Assembly: GCA_937921505.1 (NCBI GenBank)
Contig: CAKZUB010000065.1
Span: 1 to 64,000, forward strand
Reading direction: 5' to 3'
Source: an uncultured Clostridia bacterium
GTDB taxonomy: Bacteria; Bacillota; Clostridia; Lachnospirales; Cellulosilyticaceae
DNA length: 64,000 nt
Positions 1-9,371 of this stretch are shown here, piece by piece. The stretch's first letter is position 1. Every line of letters starts with the position of its first letter. Under the pieces are notes generated by a model. That model was not told the DNA's origin. It saw only the letters and a program-made list of their open reading frames with translations, and ran no database searches. The translations under genes were made by a program, and so were the position numbers.

Positions 1-69
1 CAGCTTATTATGTCTATAATTAATCCCAGAAATTACTATTTTAAATCTAGGATTTAGGAGGTAGATTTG

Positions 70-96
70 ATGAAAGTAGGCCTAGTTATTTTCTAA
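70..96 (+). other. possible 8-codon leader ORF ahead of the GH4 gene
   Basis: The only strong ribosome binding site upstream of the GH4 gene (AGGAGGT, about 55-61) is placed for the ATG at 70. That ATG opens an ORF of eight codons (MKVGLVIF) ending in TAA. The GH4 frame is different and its own starts (114 or 141) lack a good Shine-Dalgarno. This may be a translationally coupled leader peptide, or the remnant of a former start displaced by a small insertion. Confidence 0.3.
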
Positions 97-140
97 CTTA
101 TTACAGTATATTTATGTGTCTAAAGTGGTTTCTCTATATT

Positions 141-1457
141 ATGCCGAAAATTTGTTTTTTAGGAGCAGGAAGCACCATTTTTGCTAAGAATGTGCTAGGA
201 GATTGTATCTATACGGAGGAAATTAAAGCGATAGACATTGTCTTACATGACATTGATGAAAAGAGATTAGAAGAATCAAGAGTTCTTATAAGTCATATCA
301 TTAAGACATCAGGGCGCAGTGATGTGACACTGTCTTGTGATTTAGATAGAAAAGAAGCGTTAAGAGGGGCTCAGTATGTAGTAAATGCCGTGCAGGTAGG
401 AGGATATGATCCTTGTACTATTACAGACTTTGAAGTGCCAAAAAAATATGGTCTAAGACAAACAATAGCAGACACATTAGGTATAGGAGGCATCTTTAGA
501 ACGCTTCGAACCATCCCAGTTATGAAAGCATTTGCAGATGACATGGAGGAAGTATGTCCTGAGGCACTGCTTTTAAATTATACAAACCCTATGGCAATGC
601 TTACCGGATACATGCAAAGACACACTTCTATTAAAACAATAGGACTGTGTCATAGCGTACAAGATTGTGCAAACAGACTTTTAAAAGATGTAGATATGAC
701 AGAATACATAGATAAATGTAAATGGGAGATTGCAGGCATTAATCATCAAGCATGGCTGCTTAAGATAACTGATCTTGAAGGTAATGATTTATACCCAGAG
801 ATTAAAAGGCGAGCTTTATCAAGTGACATGAATGAACTTAAAAAGACAGATCTTGTAAGACTTGATATGATGCATAAGTTTGGTTATTACATCACTGAAT
901 CCTCAGAACATCTTAGTGAATATACGCCTTGGTATATTAAATCTAAATATCCAGAGCTTATAGAAAAATTTAATATTCCTTTAGACGAATATCCAAGACG
1001 CTGCATAGAACAAATTGAGAATTGGGCAAAAACACAAGCAGAACTTATAGATGATAAAAAGATAGAACATGAAAAATCACACGAATTTGCTTCTTATATT
1101 ATAAAGGCTATGGAGACGGATACTCCTTTTAGAGTACACGGTAATGTCTTAAATACTGGACTTATAACAAACTTACCTCAAAATGCTTGTGTAGAAGTGC
1201 CTTGTCTTATTGACAGAAATGGTATTAATCCATGCTTTGTAGGTGATTTGCCTGAGCAGTGCGCAGCGATTAATAGAACGAATATCAATGTGCAACTTTT
1301 AACTATAGAAGCCGCAGCAACTCTTAAAAAAGAAACTATTTATATGGCTGCAATGTTAGACCCTCATACAGCAGCAGAGCTTTCTATGGATGATATTATC
1401 AGTATGTGTGATGAGCTCATAGAGGCTCATGGGGATTGGCTTCCAAAATATCAATAA
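141..1457 (+). CDS. melA: GH4 family alpha-galactosidase (MelA-like)
   Basis: NAD- and Mn-dependent glycoside hydrolase of family 4, cytoplasmic, acting on alpha-galactosides or a related uronide. The N-terminal dinucleotide-binding segment reads GAGSTIFAKN. The metal-binding CHSV motif and the downstream GINHQAW segment are those of the MelA/LplD branch rather than the CDMP of 6-phospho-alpha-glucosidases. The 438-residue length from the ATG at 141 fits the family (about 430-450) and places the glycine-rich motif at the usual distance from the N terminus. An in-frame ATG at 114 adds nine hydrophobic residues and has no ribosome binding site. The gene lies 29 bases before a GH36 alpha-galactosidase, so the two probably form one alpha-galactoside operon. 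An alpha-galacturonidase (LplD-like) specificity cannot be excluded. Confidence 0.85.
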   Translation: MPKICFLGAGSTIFAKNVLGDCIYTEEIKAIDIVLHDIDEKRLEESRVLISHIIKTSGRSDVTLSCDLDRKEALRGAQYVVNAVQVGGYDPCTITDFEVPKKYGLRQTIADTLGIGGIFRTLRTIPVMKAFADDMEEVCPEALLLNYTNPMAMLTGYMQRHTSIKTIGLCHSVQDCANRLLKDVDMTEYIDKCKWEIAGINHQAWLLKITDLEGNDLYPEIKRRALSSDMNELKKTDLVRLDMMHKFGYYITESSEHLSEYTPWYIKSKYPELIEKFNIPLDEYPRRCIEQIENWAKTQAELIDDKKIEHEKSHEFASYIIKAMETDTPFRVHGNVLNTGLITNLPQNACVEVPCLIDRNGINPCFVGDLPEQCAAINRTNINVQLLTIEAAATLKKETIYMAAMLDPHTAAELSMDDIISMCDELIEAHGDWLPKYQ

Positions 1458-1486
1458 AACATTAAAAAAGAAAGAAGGACAGATAG

Positions 1487-3673
1487 ATGGCTATTTTTTA
1501 TAATGAAGAACAAAGATTATTTCACCTGCAGGCTAAGGACACGAGCTATATCATGCAGGTTGTAAAAAAGGGATACCTCACTCATATCTATTGGGGGAAA
1601 AAAGTAAGAAACATAAATCCAGAGCAACTATTAGTTTTTAGAAGTGGGGTATTTTCACCGCATCATGATCTTGAAGATAAAACTTACTCTTTAGATACAT
1701 TACCACAGGAGTATCCATCTTACGGCAATTCGGATTTTCGCACACCAGCTTATAGCATAGAGCTTTCTAATGGTTCCACACTAACAGATATGAGGTATCA
1801 TGCTCATAGAATTATAAAAGGCAAACCAACATTAGAAGGATTACCAGCGACTTATGTAGAACAACAAGAAGAAGCCCAGACATTAGAGATTGAGATGATA
1901 GATACGTTAATAGGCCTTAAAATGATTCTTTCGTATACAGTTTATGAGGATTTAGATGTCATCACGCGTCATGTGAAGTTTATGAATGAAGGTAATGAGA
2001 AGCTTAAAATACTCAGAGCACTTAGTATGAGTATAGATTTTAATAAGAGTGATTTTGATGTAATGCATCTATCAGGAGCATGGGCTAGAGAAAGACATAT
2101 AGAGAGAAGATCTTTAAGAATAGGCAATCAATCTATTGAAAGCCGAAGAGGAGCAAGCAGTCATCAACACAATCCTTTTATCGCACTTATGAACACAGAT
2201 GCAACAGAGGACAGTGGAGAAGTGTATGGCTTTAGTCTTGTCTACAGCGGCAACTTTTTAGCACAAGCAGAGGTTGATCAATACCAAAGTACGAGAGTTT
2301 CTTTAGGTATTAATCCTTTTGAATTTTCTTGGATGTTAGGTGTAAAAGAAAGTTTTCAAACACCAGAAGTAGTTATGGTTTACTCAGATAAGGGTATAGG
2401 TAAAATGTCACGAACTTATCATAAGCTATACCGCACAAGGCTTTGTAGAGGTAAGTTTAGAGACACCACAAGACCAGTTCTAGTGAATAACTGGGAAGCT
2501 ACTTATTTTGATTTTAATGCTGATAAAATAGAAGATATTGCAAGAGAGGCAAAAGATTTAGGAATTGAGCTTTTTGTACTCGATGATGGCTGGTTTGGAA
2601 AAAGAAACGATGATACAACCTCACTTGGAGATTGGCGTGTTAATACGAATAAACTGCCTGGTGGATTAGATGATCTTGCAGGGCGTATTAATCATTTAGG
2701 GCTTGAGTTTGGACTATGGTTTGAACCAGAAATGGTATCAGTAGATAGTGATTTGTATAGAGCACACCCGGATTGGTGTTTGCATGTTCCAAATAGAACA
2801 AGAAGTGAAGGCCGCAATCAGCTTATTCTTGATGTATCAAGAAAAGAAGTACAAGATTATATTATAAATGTAGTTTCAAATATCTTAAAGAGTGCTTCTA
2901 TCACTTATGTGAAGTGGGATATGAACAGAAGTATGACAGAGATAGGATCAGGTGTTCAGGTGCCAGAAAGACAAAAAGAAACAGCGCATAGATATATACT
3001 AGGAGTCTATCGTGTGATGGATGAAATTACAAAGGCTTATCCAAATGTATTGTTTGAAAGCTGCTCAGGAGGAGGAGGGCGTTTTGATCCAGGGATCTTA
3101 TACTATATGCCTCAAACTTGGACGAGTGATGATACAGATGCAGTGGAAAGATTAACGATACAATATGGTACAAGTATCGTTTATCCAGCCAGCAGTATGG
3201 GAGCACATGTATCAGCGGCGCCTAATCATCAAGTGCATAGAAATACATCTCTTAAAATGAGAGGTGACGTCGCTATGTCTGGTAACTTTGGATATGAGCT
3301 AGATCTTACACGTTTCACAAATGCTGAAAAGGAAGAAGTTAAAAAGCAAGTTGCGAGCTATAAAGGGGTAAGAGAGCTTATTCAGTTTGGAGATATGTAT
3401 CGCCTTCTTAGTCCTTTTGAAGGCAATGAAACAGCGTGGATGTATGTTGATGAAGCTAAAGATGAAGCGTTTGTTGCTTATTTTAGAGTTTTAGGAACGC
3501 CTAATGCTGGACTTTCTTACTTAAAGCTAAAAGGATTAGATCCACATAAGGACTATTTCATTGAAGGAGAAAATACATGTTATGGCGGAGACGCACTCAT
3601 GTATGGTGGCATAGTTATACCAGAACTTGAAGGCGATTATCAAAGTGTGGTTTGGAAAATTAAAAAGAAATAA
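1487..3673 (+). CDS. GH36 alpha-galactosidase
   Basis: Retaining alpha-galactosidase of family GH36, hydrolysing raffinose-type oligosaccharides, melibiose or galactomannan side chains. The protein is 728 residues, the usual size of the bacterial AgaA/RafA group, with an N-terminal beta-supersandwich, a TIM barrel and a C-terminal beta domain. The nucleophile motif YVKWDMNR places Asp at residue 478. The acid/base region SDDTDA places Asp at 548, the same numbers as I recall for Geobacillus AgaA. The cysteine/glycine loop SCSGGGGRFD is also present. There is no signal peptide, so it acts in the cytosol on imported sugar. A weak GAAGGA ribosome binding site precedes the ATG. Two mechanistically unrelated alpha-galactosidases in tandem suggest different linkages or substrates. 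Confidence 0.95.
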   Translation: MAIFYNEEQRLFHLQAKDTSYIMQVVKKGYLTHIYWGKKVRNINPEQLLVFRSGVFSPHHDLEDKTYSLDTLPQEYPSYGNSDFRTPAYSIELSNGSTLTDMRYHAHRIIKGKPTLEGLPATYVEQQEEAQTLEIEMIDTLIGLKMILSYTVYEDLDVITRHVKFMNEGNEKLKILRALSMSIDFNKSDFDVMHLSGAWARERHIERRSLRIGNQSIESRRGASSHQHNPFIALMNTDATEDSGEVYGFSLVYSGNFLAQAEVDQYQSTRVSLGINPFEFSWMLGVKESFQTPEVVMVYSDKGIGKMSRTYHKLYRTRLCRGKFRDTTRPVLVNNWEATYFDFNADKIEDIAREAKDLGIELFVLDDGWFGKRNDDTTSLGDWRVNTNKLPGGLDDLAGRINHLGLEFGLWFEPEMVSVDSDLYRAHPDWCLHVPNRTRSEGRNQLILDVSRKEVQDYIINVVSNILKSASITYVKWDMNRSMTEIGSGVQVPERQKETAHRYILGVYRVMDEITKAYPNVLFESCSGGGGRFDPGILYYMPQTWTSDDTDAVERLTIQYGTSIVYPASSMGAHVSAAPNHQVHRNTSLKMRGDVAMSGNFGYELDLTRFTNAEKEEVKKQVASYKGVRELIQFGDMYRLLSPFEGNETAWMYVDEAKDEAFVAYFRVLGTPNAGLSYLKLKGLDPHKDYFIEGENTCYGGDALMYGGIVIPELEGDYQSVVWKIKKK

Positions 3674-3691
3674 AAGAATTTATTATAGATA

Positions 3692-3719
3692 TTGCTTTTT
3701 AGAAAGAATATAGTATAAT
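3692..3719 (+). promoter_or_regulatory. candidate sigma-A promoter for the antiporter gene
   Basis: TTGCTT (3692-3697) and TATAAT (3714-3719) are separated by 16 bases, just downstream of the GH36 stop codon. Transcription from here would run through the hairpin at 3743-3789 before reaching the antiporter. Confidence 0.45.
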
Positions 3720-3742
3720 CAGTATAGATTAATAGACAGATG

Positions 3743-3789
3743 ACAAAGAGGTCATTATGGCTTGTAAAAAGCTATAATGGCCTCTTTGT
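3743..3789 (+). terminator. long hairpin between GH36 and antiporter genes
   Basis: Arms ACAAAGAGGTCATTATGGCT and AGCTATAATGGCCTCTTTGT form a nearly perfect 20-bp stem with two G-U pairs. No T-run follows directly. It may end the galactosidase operon, or act as a leader structure of the antiporter transcript because a promoter-like sequence lies upstream. Confidence 0.5.
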
Positions 3790-3887
3790 GCTATCGATTA
3801 ACTTTAAGATTGTGTTGCAAGTTATTTATAAGAGGAATATAATAAGTTTTGTTTAAATATATCACAAAAAATTGGAGATGAAGTTAT

Positions 3888-5144
3888 ATGTTATCGTATA
3901 AGTATTTATTTGACATTGCGCTTATTCTTATAAGCACAAAACTGCTAGGATTATTAACCCGAAAATTTCAGATGCCGCAAGTGGTAGGAGCACTTCTGGC
4001 TGGTTTGATTCTGGGGCCGGCAATGTTAAATATATTGAATGAAACTCATTTTATACAACAAATGGCAGAACTTGGGGTTATCGTTTTAATGTTTACAGCA
4101 GGACTTGAAACTGATATACAAGAACTGAAAAAAACAGGTAAAGCCTCTTTTGTCATTGCACTGATGGGAGTACTGCTTCCGCTTGCGGGGGGATTTATAA
4201 TTGCTTCTTTATTTAATAAAGGGGGTAGCGCGAGTACAAATGCAATGATGCAAAATATATTTATAGGGATTATACTGACGGCAACATCAGTGAGTATTAC
4301 TGTTGAAACCCTAAAAGAACTTGGCAAATTAAGTACACGAGTAGGGAATGCTATTTTAGGAGCAGCACTTATAGATGATATTTTAGGAATTGTTGGGCTC
4401 ACTGTTATTATTAGTCTTTCTGATGCTACAGTTAATATCTGGTGGGTCCTTATTAAAATAGTTTTATTTTTTATTTGTTCAGTGGGTACTGGGTTTTTAT
4501 TTTATTTCTTATTTGATAAGTGGGTTAAAAAGTATGATAAAGACTTACGAAGATTTGTTATTGTGTCCTTTGTTTTTTGTCTGCTCTTAGCTTTTGTAGC
4601 AGAGGAGTTTTTTGGAGTTGCGGATATAACAGGGGCTTTTATTGCAGGACTTATTATTTCAAATACAGAAAGAACTAAGTATATTGAAGCTCGGTTTAAC
4701 ACCATGTCTTACATACTTCTATCACCGATCTTTTTTGCAAGTATAGGTATTTCTATTGAGATGCCAGAGATGTCGGGGAGTATTATAGGGTTGACGATTT
4801 GCCTTCTTATAGTTGCTATTCTAACAAAAGTTATTGGATGTGGTATAGGGGCAAGGTTATGTAAGTATTCTAATAAGGAATCGTTGAGGATAGGTGTAGG
4901 TATGGTTTCAAGAGGAGAAGTTGCCCTTATTGTAGCGAGTAAAGGTGCGGCAGTGGGGCTGATGAGTACGGCGTTTTTTGGCCCAGTGGTGATAATGGTT
5001 GTAGTGACTACGGTTATCACACCCATTCTACTGAAAATAGTTTTTAGAAAAAATAAGAATCATCCAGGAAATAATGAAGAAGTAAGTAGTGAGCTTATCA
5101 ATAGATATGAATCAAAACTTGAGTTTAGTAAAGTAACATACTAA
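3888..5144 (+). CDS. CPA2-type cation:proton antiporter
   Basis: Integral membrane Na+(K+)/H+ exchanger domain of the CPA2/KefB type, 418 residues with about 12 hydrophobic segments. Typical features are the N-terminal QMPQVVGALLAGLILGP stretch, the ALIDDILGI motif with the paired acidic residues of the ion-binding site, and ADITGAFIAGLI in the middle of the fold. The C terminus is a short hydrophilic tail of about 40 residues with no RCK/TrkA-N nucleotide domain, so direct NAD-type gating is unlikely. The ribosome binding site (GGAGATGA) is well spaced from the ATG. It appears to be a single-gene unit, with a strong terminator directly downstream. The transported ion cannot be read from sequence. 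Confidence 0.9.
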   Translation: MLSYKYLFDIALILISTKLLGLLTRKFQMPQVVGALLAGLILGPAMLNILNETHFIQQMAELGVIVLMFTAGLETDIQELKKTGKASFVIALMGVLLPLAGGFIIASLFNKGGSASTNAMMQNIFIGIILTATSVSITVETLKELGKLSTRVGNAILGAALIDDILGIVGLTVIISLSDATVNIWWVLIKIVLFFICSVGTGFLFYFLFDKWVKKYDKDLRRFVIVSFVFCLLLAFVAEEFFGVADITGAFIAGLIISNTERTKYIEARFNTMSYILLSPIFFASIGISIEMPEMSGSIIGLTICLLIVAILTKVIGCGIGARLCKYSNKESLRIGVGMVSRGEVALIVASKGAAVGLMSTAFFGPVVIMVVVTTVITPILLKIVFRKNKNHPGNNEEVSSELINRYESKLEFSKVTY

Positions 5145-5155
5145 AAATAAACAGT

Positions 5156-5198
5156 TCAAATAGTCTGCTTCTTATGTTCTAGGAAGCAGACTATTTGA
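5156..5198 (+). terminator. intrinsic terminator after antiporter gene
   Basis: Inverted repeat TCAAATAGTCTGCTTCT / AGGAAGCAGACTATTTGA, about 16 bp of stem with an 8-base loop. A T-run is not obvious. Confidence 0.6.
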
Positions 5199-5324
5199 CA
5201 TATATTATAAAAAATATTTGAGAAAGGTATAAGTAAAGAGAAGGATTGCTATAATAAGACAGAAGAACTGTATTATAAATAATGAAGTTTATGGCTACAT
5301 AATAGCATTAAATAAGGAGAGTAT

Positions 5325-7343
5325 ATGGGAGGAGATGACCAAACAGATAAAAAAAATTTAGATACACATTTTAGATTAAAAAAGGAAGATCTTAAATTAC
5401 TCGCTAACAGCATAGTGTGTCTTGCTGTTCCTTTTTTTGTTTTAGTAGTTATAGAAGCTATTCAAAGAGGTGGCATAGAAGCTTTAGATTTTATAAGTAA
5501 GTATAAAGCGACAGCCCTTCTTAATTATTTAATTCTTCTTATTACTGTCGCACCTGCCATAATGGTAAAGCGCGCACACTTTTTGGCCATACTGCTTAGT
5601 GTACCATGGTGCATACTAGCAGCTATAAGTGCTATTCTTATGAGGTTCAGAGGGGTGCCGCTTATTTGGGCAGATTTTTATAGTGCAGAAGATGGATTAT
5701 CTATTGCCAGAGAGTACATTTCTAAAGAAATGATAGTTCAAATAAGTATAGCCACAGGGATAATACTTTGGGTATTAATCATTTCTTTTTTTATTCAATT
5801 TAAAACATATAAGGTAAGTCTTATAAAAAGACTTTTGATATGTATAACACTCATTGGCATAGGTTTTTTAGGACAGCGGTATGTGGCTAAATATGAAGAA
5901 ACACTGGAAGTTAGATGGGAGACCGCAAATACGTATAAAAGAAATGGATTTATGTATTCTTTGAATAAATCTTATCTGGCTACACGTAAGAGGAAACCAA
6001 GAGATTATTCCAAAAGGAATATCGAAGCAGTAATAAGTAGTATAAATAGGGCTAAAACAAGTATGTCTACTCATAGAAATATAACTGTAAGTGCTGAAAA
6101 GCCTAATATAATTATGGTACAGCTAGAAGGTTTTTTTGATCCTACAACTATAAAAGAAACACATTTTAATGAGGATCCTATTCCTCATTTTAGAAAATAT
6201 TTTAACGAAGGCTATAGTGGACTAGTGCAAGTACCTACCATAGGAGGAGGAACTGTAAGGACAGAATTTGAAGTATTAACTGGAATTAATCTAGATTATT
6301 TTGCACCAGGAGAAGTACCTTATAATAGTGGTTTAACTAAGCGTGGACCTATCGAAACCATAGCTTATATTTTAAAGAAAAAAGATTACCAAACAACTGC
6401 TATACATAATTTTGAAGGTAACTTTTATAGCAGGCATGAGGCTTTTAAGAGTTTAGGATTTGATAGATTTATTCCTATGGAGAGTATGACACATCTTGTT
6501 AAATACCGTGCCTTCCCGGAAGATATGGTTTTAACCGATTATATACAACGTACTTTAGATGCAAGTAAAGAAAGAGACTTTATATTTACAATTACAGCAG
6601 GCTCACATGGGCCATATCATACTACACTTAATACAGAAAATGAAGCTTATGTAAGTGGTAATCTAAAGGCATCTAGTTTATATCAGCTTCAAAATTATAC
6701 CTCTCTCATTAGAAGGACAGATAAGTTTATTGGTAAGTTAGTTGAGTATATTTATTCCTTAGAAGAACCTACAGTACTTATTGTATATTCAGATCACTAT
6801 CCTCAATTAGAGAGTATAGAAAATTTAGATGAGGAAGAAAAATTTAAGACCCCGTATTTTATAATAGATAATAAAAATGAGTTGCCAAATACAAAAGATA
6901 ATGATATAGAAGCCTATCACCTTTCAACGGATATTTTGAATTTAGTGCAGCTAGAAGGAGGTATGATGAATGTTTTTCATACAGTTTATAGGTTTGGTGA
7001 AGATTATCAAAAGAATCTAGAACACTTACAGTATGAGATTATTTTTGGTGAAAGACAATCACAGCCCAATGAAAGTATATACAATCCGACATTGCTTGAA
7101 ATAGGACTGGAAAATTTAGAGATTACCAAGGCAGAGTATCAAGTTAATGGGATAATGGTTAGTGGTACTGGTTTTACAGAAAGTAGTCAGATATTTATAG
7201 AGAATAGGCCTGTTGAAACAGAATTTATAGATGAGCATACCCTTATGGGCAAAGGGGTAAGAGAAACAAATCGAGCCAGAACTATAGAAGTTAAATATAT
7301 AAGTAGATATGGTGTTCCCATACTAAGCTCAAAAATTTTTTGA
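5325..7343 (+). CDS. LtaS-like phosphoglycerol transferase (alkaline phosphatase superfamily)
   Basis: Membrane-bound synthase of the lipoteichoic acid synthase type, which transfers glycerol phosphate from phosphatidylglycerol to a glycolipid or wall polymer outside the membrane. The 672 residues begin with a cytosolic stretch and about five membrane segments (roughly residues 25-190). The sulfatase-like catalytic domain follows: IIMVQLEGFFDP supplies the first metal ligand, GGGTVRTEFEVLTG the threonine nucleophile region, and SHGPYH and YSDHYP the later metal ligands. The last 80 residues (about 590-672) look like an IPT/TIG-type beta domain (VSGTGFTESSQIFIENRPV), which classical LtaS lacks. 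The GGAGA ribosome binding site lies just before the ATG. No teichoic acid partner genes are adjacent. Confidence 0.85.
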   Translation: MGGDDQTDKKNLDTHFRLKKEDLKLLANSIVCLAVPFFVLVVIEAIQRGGIEALDFISKYKATALLNYLILLITVAPAIMVKRAHFLAILLSVPWCILAAISAILMRFRGVPLIWADFYSAEDGLSIAREYISKEMIVQISIATGIILWVLIISFFIQFKTYKVSLIKRLLICITLIGIGFLGQRYVAKYEETLEVRWETANTYKRNGFMYSLNKSYLATRKRKPRDYSKRNIEAVISSINRAKTSMSTHRNITVSAEKPNIIMVQLEGFFDPTTIKETHFNEDPIPHFRKYFNEGYSGLVQVPTIGGGTVRTEFEVLTGINLDYFAPGEVPYNSGLTKRGPIETIAYILKKKDYQTTAIHNFEGNFYSRHEAFKSLGFDRFIPMESMTHLVKYRAFPEDMVLTDYIQRTLDASKERDFIFTITAGSHGPYHTTLNTENEAYVSGNLKASSLYQLQNYTSLIRRTDKFIGKLVEYIYSLEEPTVLIVYSDHYPQLESIENLDEEEKFKTPYFIIDNKNELPNTKDNDIEAYHLSTDILNLVQLEGGMMNVFHTVYRFGEDYQKNLEHLQYEIIFGERQSQPNESIYNPTLLEIGLENLEITKAEYQVNGIMVSGTGFTESSQIFIENRPVETEFIDEHTLMGKGVRETNRARTIEVKYISRYGVPILSSKIF

Positions 7344-7400
7344 AATTTATAAAAGAAACACTAGATATTAGTAAAAGTTTCTGATATAATAAGTGAGCGA

Positions 7401-7481
7401 GCGGGTGTGGCGGAATTGGCAGACGCACTAGACTTAGGATCTAGCGCCTACGGCGTGCAGGTTCAACTCCTGTCACCCGCA
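7401..7481 (+). tRNA. tRNA-Leu (anticodon UAG)
   Basis: Acceptor arms GCGGGTG (7401-7407) and CACCCGC (7474-7480) pair perfectly, with A as discriminator. The anticodon stem CTAGA/TCTAG closes a 7-base loop CTTAGGA with anticodon TAG at 7435-7437. A long variable arm (CGCCTACGGCG) marks it as class II, and GGTTCAACTCC is the T arm. CCA is not encoded. It reads CUA and possibly other CUN codons. Confidence 0.95.
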
Positions 7482-7493
7482 TTATTGTGAAAA

Positions 7494-7530
7494 AGCAAGC
7501 ATTTCAGAAATTGAAATGTTTGCTTTTTTT
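7494..7530 (+). terminator. intrinsic terminator after tRNA-Leu
   Basis: Stem AGCAAGCATTTCA / TGAAATGTTTGCT with a short loop, followed by T(7). This is a textbook Rho-independent terminator for the tRNA gene. Confidence 0.85.
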
Positions 7531-7565
7531 ATTAGGTGGGTTTTATATGCATATTTTGAGATGAG

Positions 7566-9371
7566 TTAGAGATAGTGAGGAGCGACATAATGAATCAGAC
7601 CATACATAAGGGCATAAATGTCTTCATTTAGCAAAAGGTCTTTTTTATAAGTATGCATAAAAGTATTATAATCAATGATGTTAGCGTGGTAGATCTCATT
7701 AAGACTTCTATAATGAGTATTTAAAAGTTTATTAAAAATAGTAATGATTTGACTTAACGTAAGAGAAGCTGAAAGTTCGTTTTCAGTATTCAATACTGGC
7801 AACTGGATATTTGAGTTTGCACGTACAAGAGTGAGTATACGAGATATTGTCTCGGAAGTTGCAATTTCTGTACATCTATAGTCATTTTTGAATTGGTATG
7901 CCATAGATAAGAGTGCTTTTTTTCTAAGTGAAACGATATAGGGGTAGGCCCAACTTGACCTTTCGGGATGAAGTGAATTAAGAGGTGTATCAAGTTTTAC
8001 ACCTGATTTTACAAGATTATCTTGAATATTTTTAACATGCAAGTTATTTAGGCTGCAGGTTCGTACAGAAAGAGCATGATCTATACTATATGAAGCAAGT
8101 ACGCCAGCAACTTGGCCTAGAGCCATACCCACAGGGACTGTGCGTGCACTACTATGAGCAATGGGGTCGTAGCTTGCGCATCGGCCAACTACAAGCAGAT
8201 TATCTACGAGCTTTGGAACCATTATAGTGATAGGGATGGTGTAGATGTTTCGTGCGGTAAGAATAGTTCCACCAGATTGATCTTTTTTTGTTGACTGTAA
8301 ATCCATAGGGTAACTTCCGTAAGCTATCTTGTTTTTAAAGTCAACGTTATTAAACAAATCTTCTCCGGTTAATGTATATTCGCCAACAATACGAACGCCC
8401 TCACGAATATAGAGTTCATCTGCATAGCGATACAGATGCGCATTTTCAAATCCAACAGCATTTTCATTTAAAAACTTGATGATAGCAGGGAGCTCTTTGA
8501 TGGCAGATTGATAATTTTGCTGTATATTATTTTCATCAAGAGAATTGGTATTAAATATTTGAAAGGCATTAATAACTACAGAGCCATCATCTTGTAAGGA
8601 AAGATTAAGACTTCTTAGCTGAAAGGCCTTTGACACGGAGGTGTAGTTTAGCATATGAGGGTAACCCCATGCTGCCTTTTTGTTTGCACCAGTGTGAATG
8701 CAGCCATCAGCGTTTAAGTAGTTTTTTATTTTATCCCAATTGGCACCTTTTACAGAAAAAACCAGTGTTGCTGCAGCATATTCGTTTTTCATACCGAGTT
8801 CTTCACGGCCTACCTTATAGGGGACACCAGAGGATCTTGCGAATTTTGCATCAGTACTTGCATCTATAAAGACTTTGCCTTTAACATAAAAAACAGTCCC
8901 ATCTTTCATATAAGATAACCCCACTACTTTATTGTTTTGTTTTATAGGAGTAATGTCAGTGGCTTTAAGTACAGTGGTTACTTTTTCACTTTCTAATAAC
9001 TGTGTAAAATAGTTTTTTGTTTTGAGGATATCAATGTTACCGCTATCAGCTGCGTGACTGTAAAATTCTTTGAAAAAGCCTTCATTTACAGTTGCAAAAG
9101 TATTTGAAGCACTATAATTCATGTCTAACATGCTAAGCATACCAGAAGTATATAATCCACCTACATGTCTTCTCGTGTCAATAAGAAGGACGCGGGAATG
9201 ATTTCTAGAACTGCTTATGGCAGCGCTTATACCTTCAGGATCACTCCCGATAACTACTACATCGTAAGAAGAATAAGGAGATGAAAAAAGTGTTATAATA
9301 GAAAATAATAAAGCAGTAACCAGACATAATGAAATGAGTAAAAAAGATTTTTTAAGAATAAGTGAGCGCAT
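7566..9371 (-). CDS. membrane-anchored FAD-dependent oxidoreductase (FAD_oxidored type)
   Basis: Flavoprotein of 601 residues. Residues about 8-30 form a hydrophobic signal-anchor, followed at once by the Rossmann strand YDVVVIGSDPEGISAA. The dinucleotide motif GxDxxG is an accepted variant of GxGxxG. RHVGGLYTSGMLSMLD is typical of the FAD_oxidored (pfam12831-like) group, and a second flavin-contact segment (LLVVGRCASYDPIAHSSAR) is near residue 395. The arrangement suggests the flavin domain is exported or membrane-tethered on the outer face, possibly on wall sugars or small metabolites. The substrate is unknown. A GGAG site precedes the ATG in the divergent space shared with the helicase gene. 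It is a single gene facing the tRNA terminator. Confidence 0.75.
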   Translation of the reverse strand: MRSLILKKSFLLISLCLVTALLFSIITLFSSPYSSYDVVVIGSDPEGISAAISSSRNHSRVLLIDTRRHVGGLYTSGMLSMLDMNYSASNTFATVNEGFFKEFYSHAADSGNIDILKTKNYFTQLLESEKVTTVLKATDITPIKQNNKVVGLSYMKDGTVFYVKGKVFIDASTDAKFARSSGVPYKVGREELGMKNEYAAATLVFSVKGANWDKIKNYLNADGCIHTGANKKAAWGYPHMLNYTSVSKAFQLRSLNLSLQDDGSVVINAFQIFNTNSLDENNIQQNYQSAIKELPAIIKFLNENAVGFENAHLYRYADELYIREGVRIVGEYTLTGEDLFNNVDFKNKIAYGSYPMDLQSTKKDQSGGTILTARNIYTIPITIMVPKLVDNLLVVGRCASYDPIAHSSARTVPVGMALGQVAGVLASYSIDHALSVRTCSLNNLHVKNIQDNLVKSGVKLDTPLNSLHPERSSWAYPYIVSLRKKALLSMAYQFKNDYRCTEIATSETISRILTLVRANSNIQLPVLNTENELSASLTLSQIITIFNKLLNTHYRSLNEIYHANIIDYNTFMHTYKKDLLLNEDIYALMYGLIHYVAPHYL

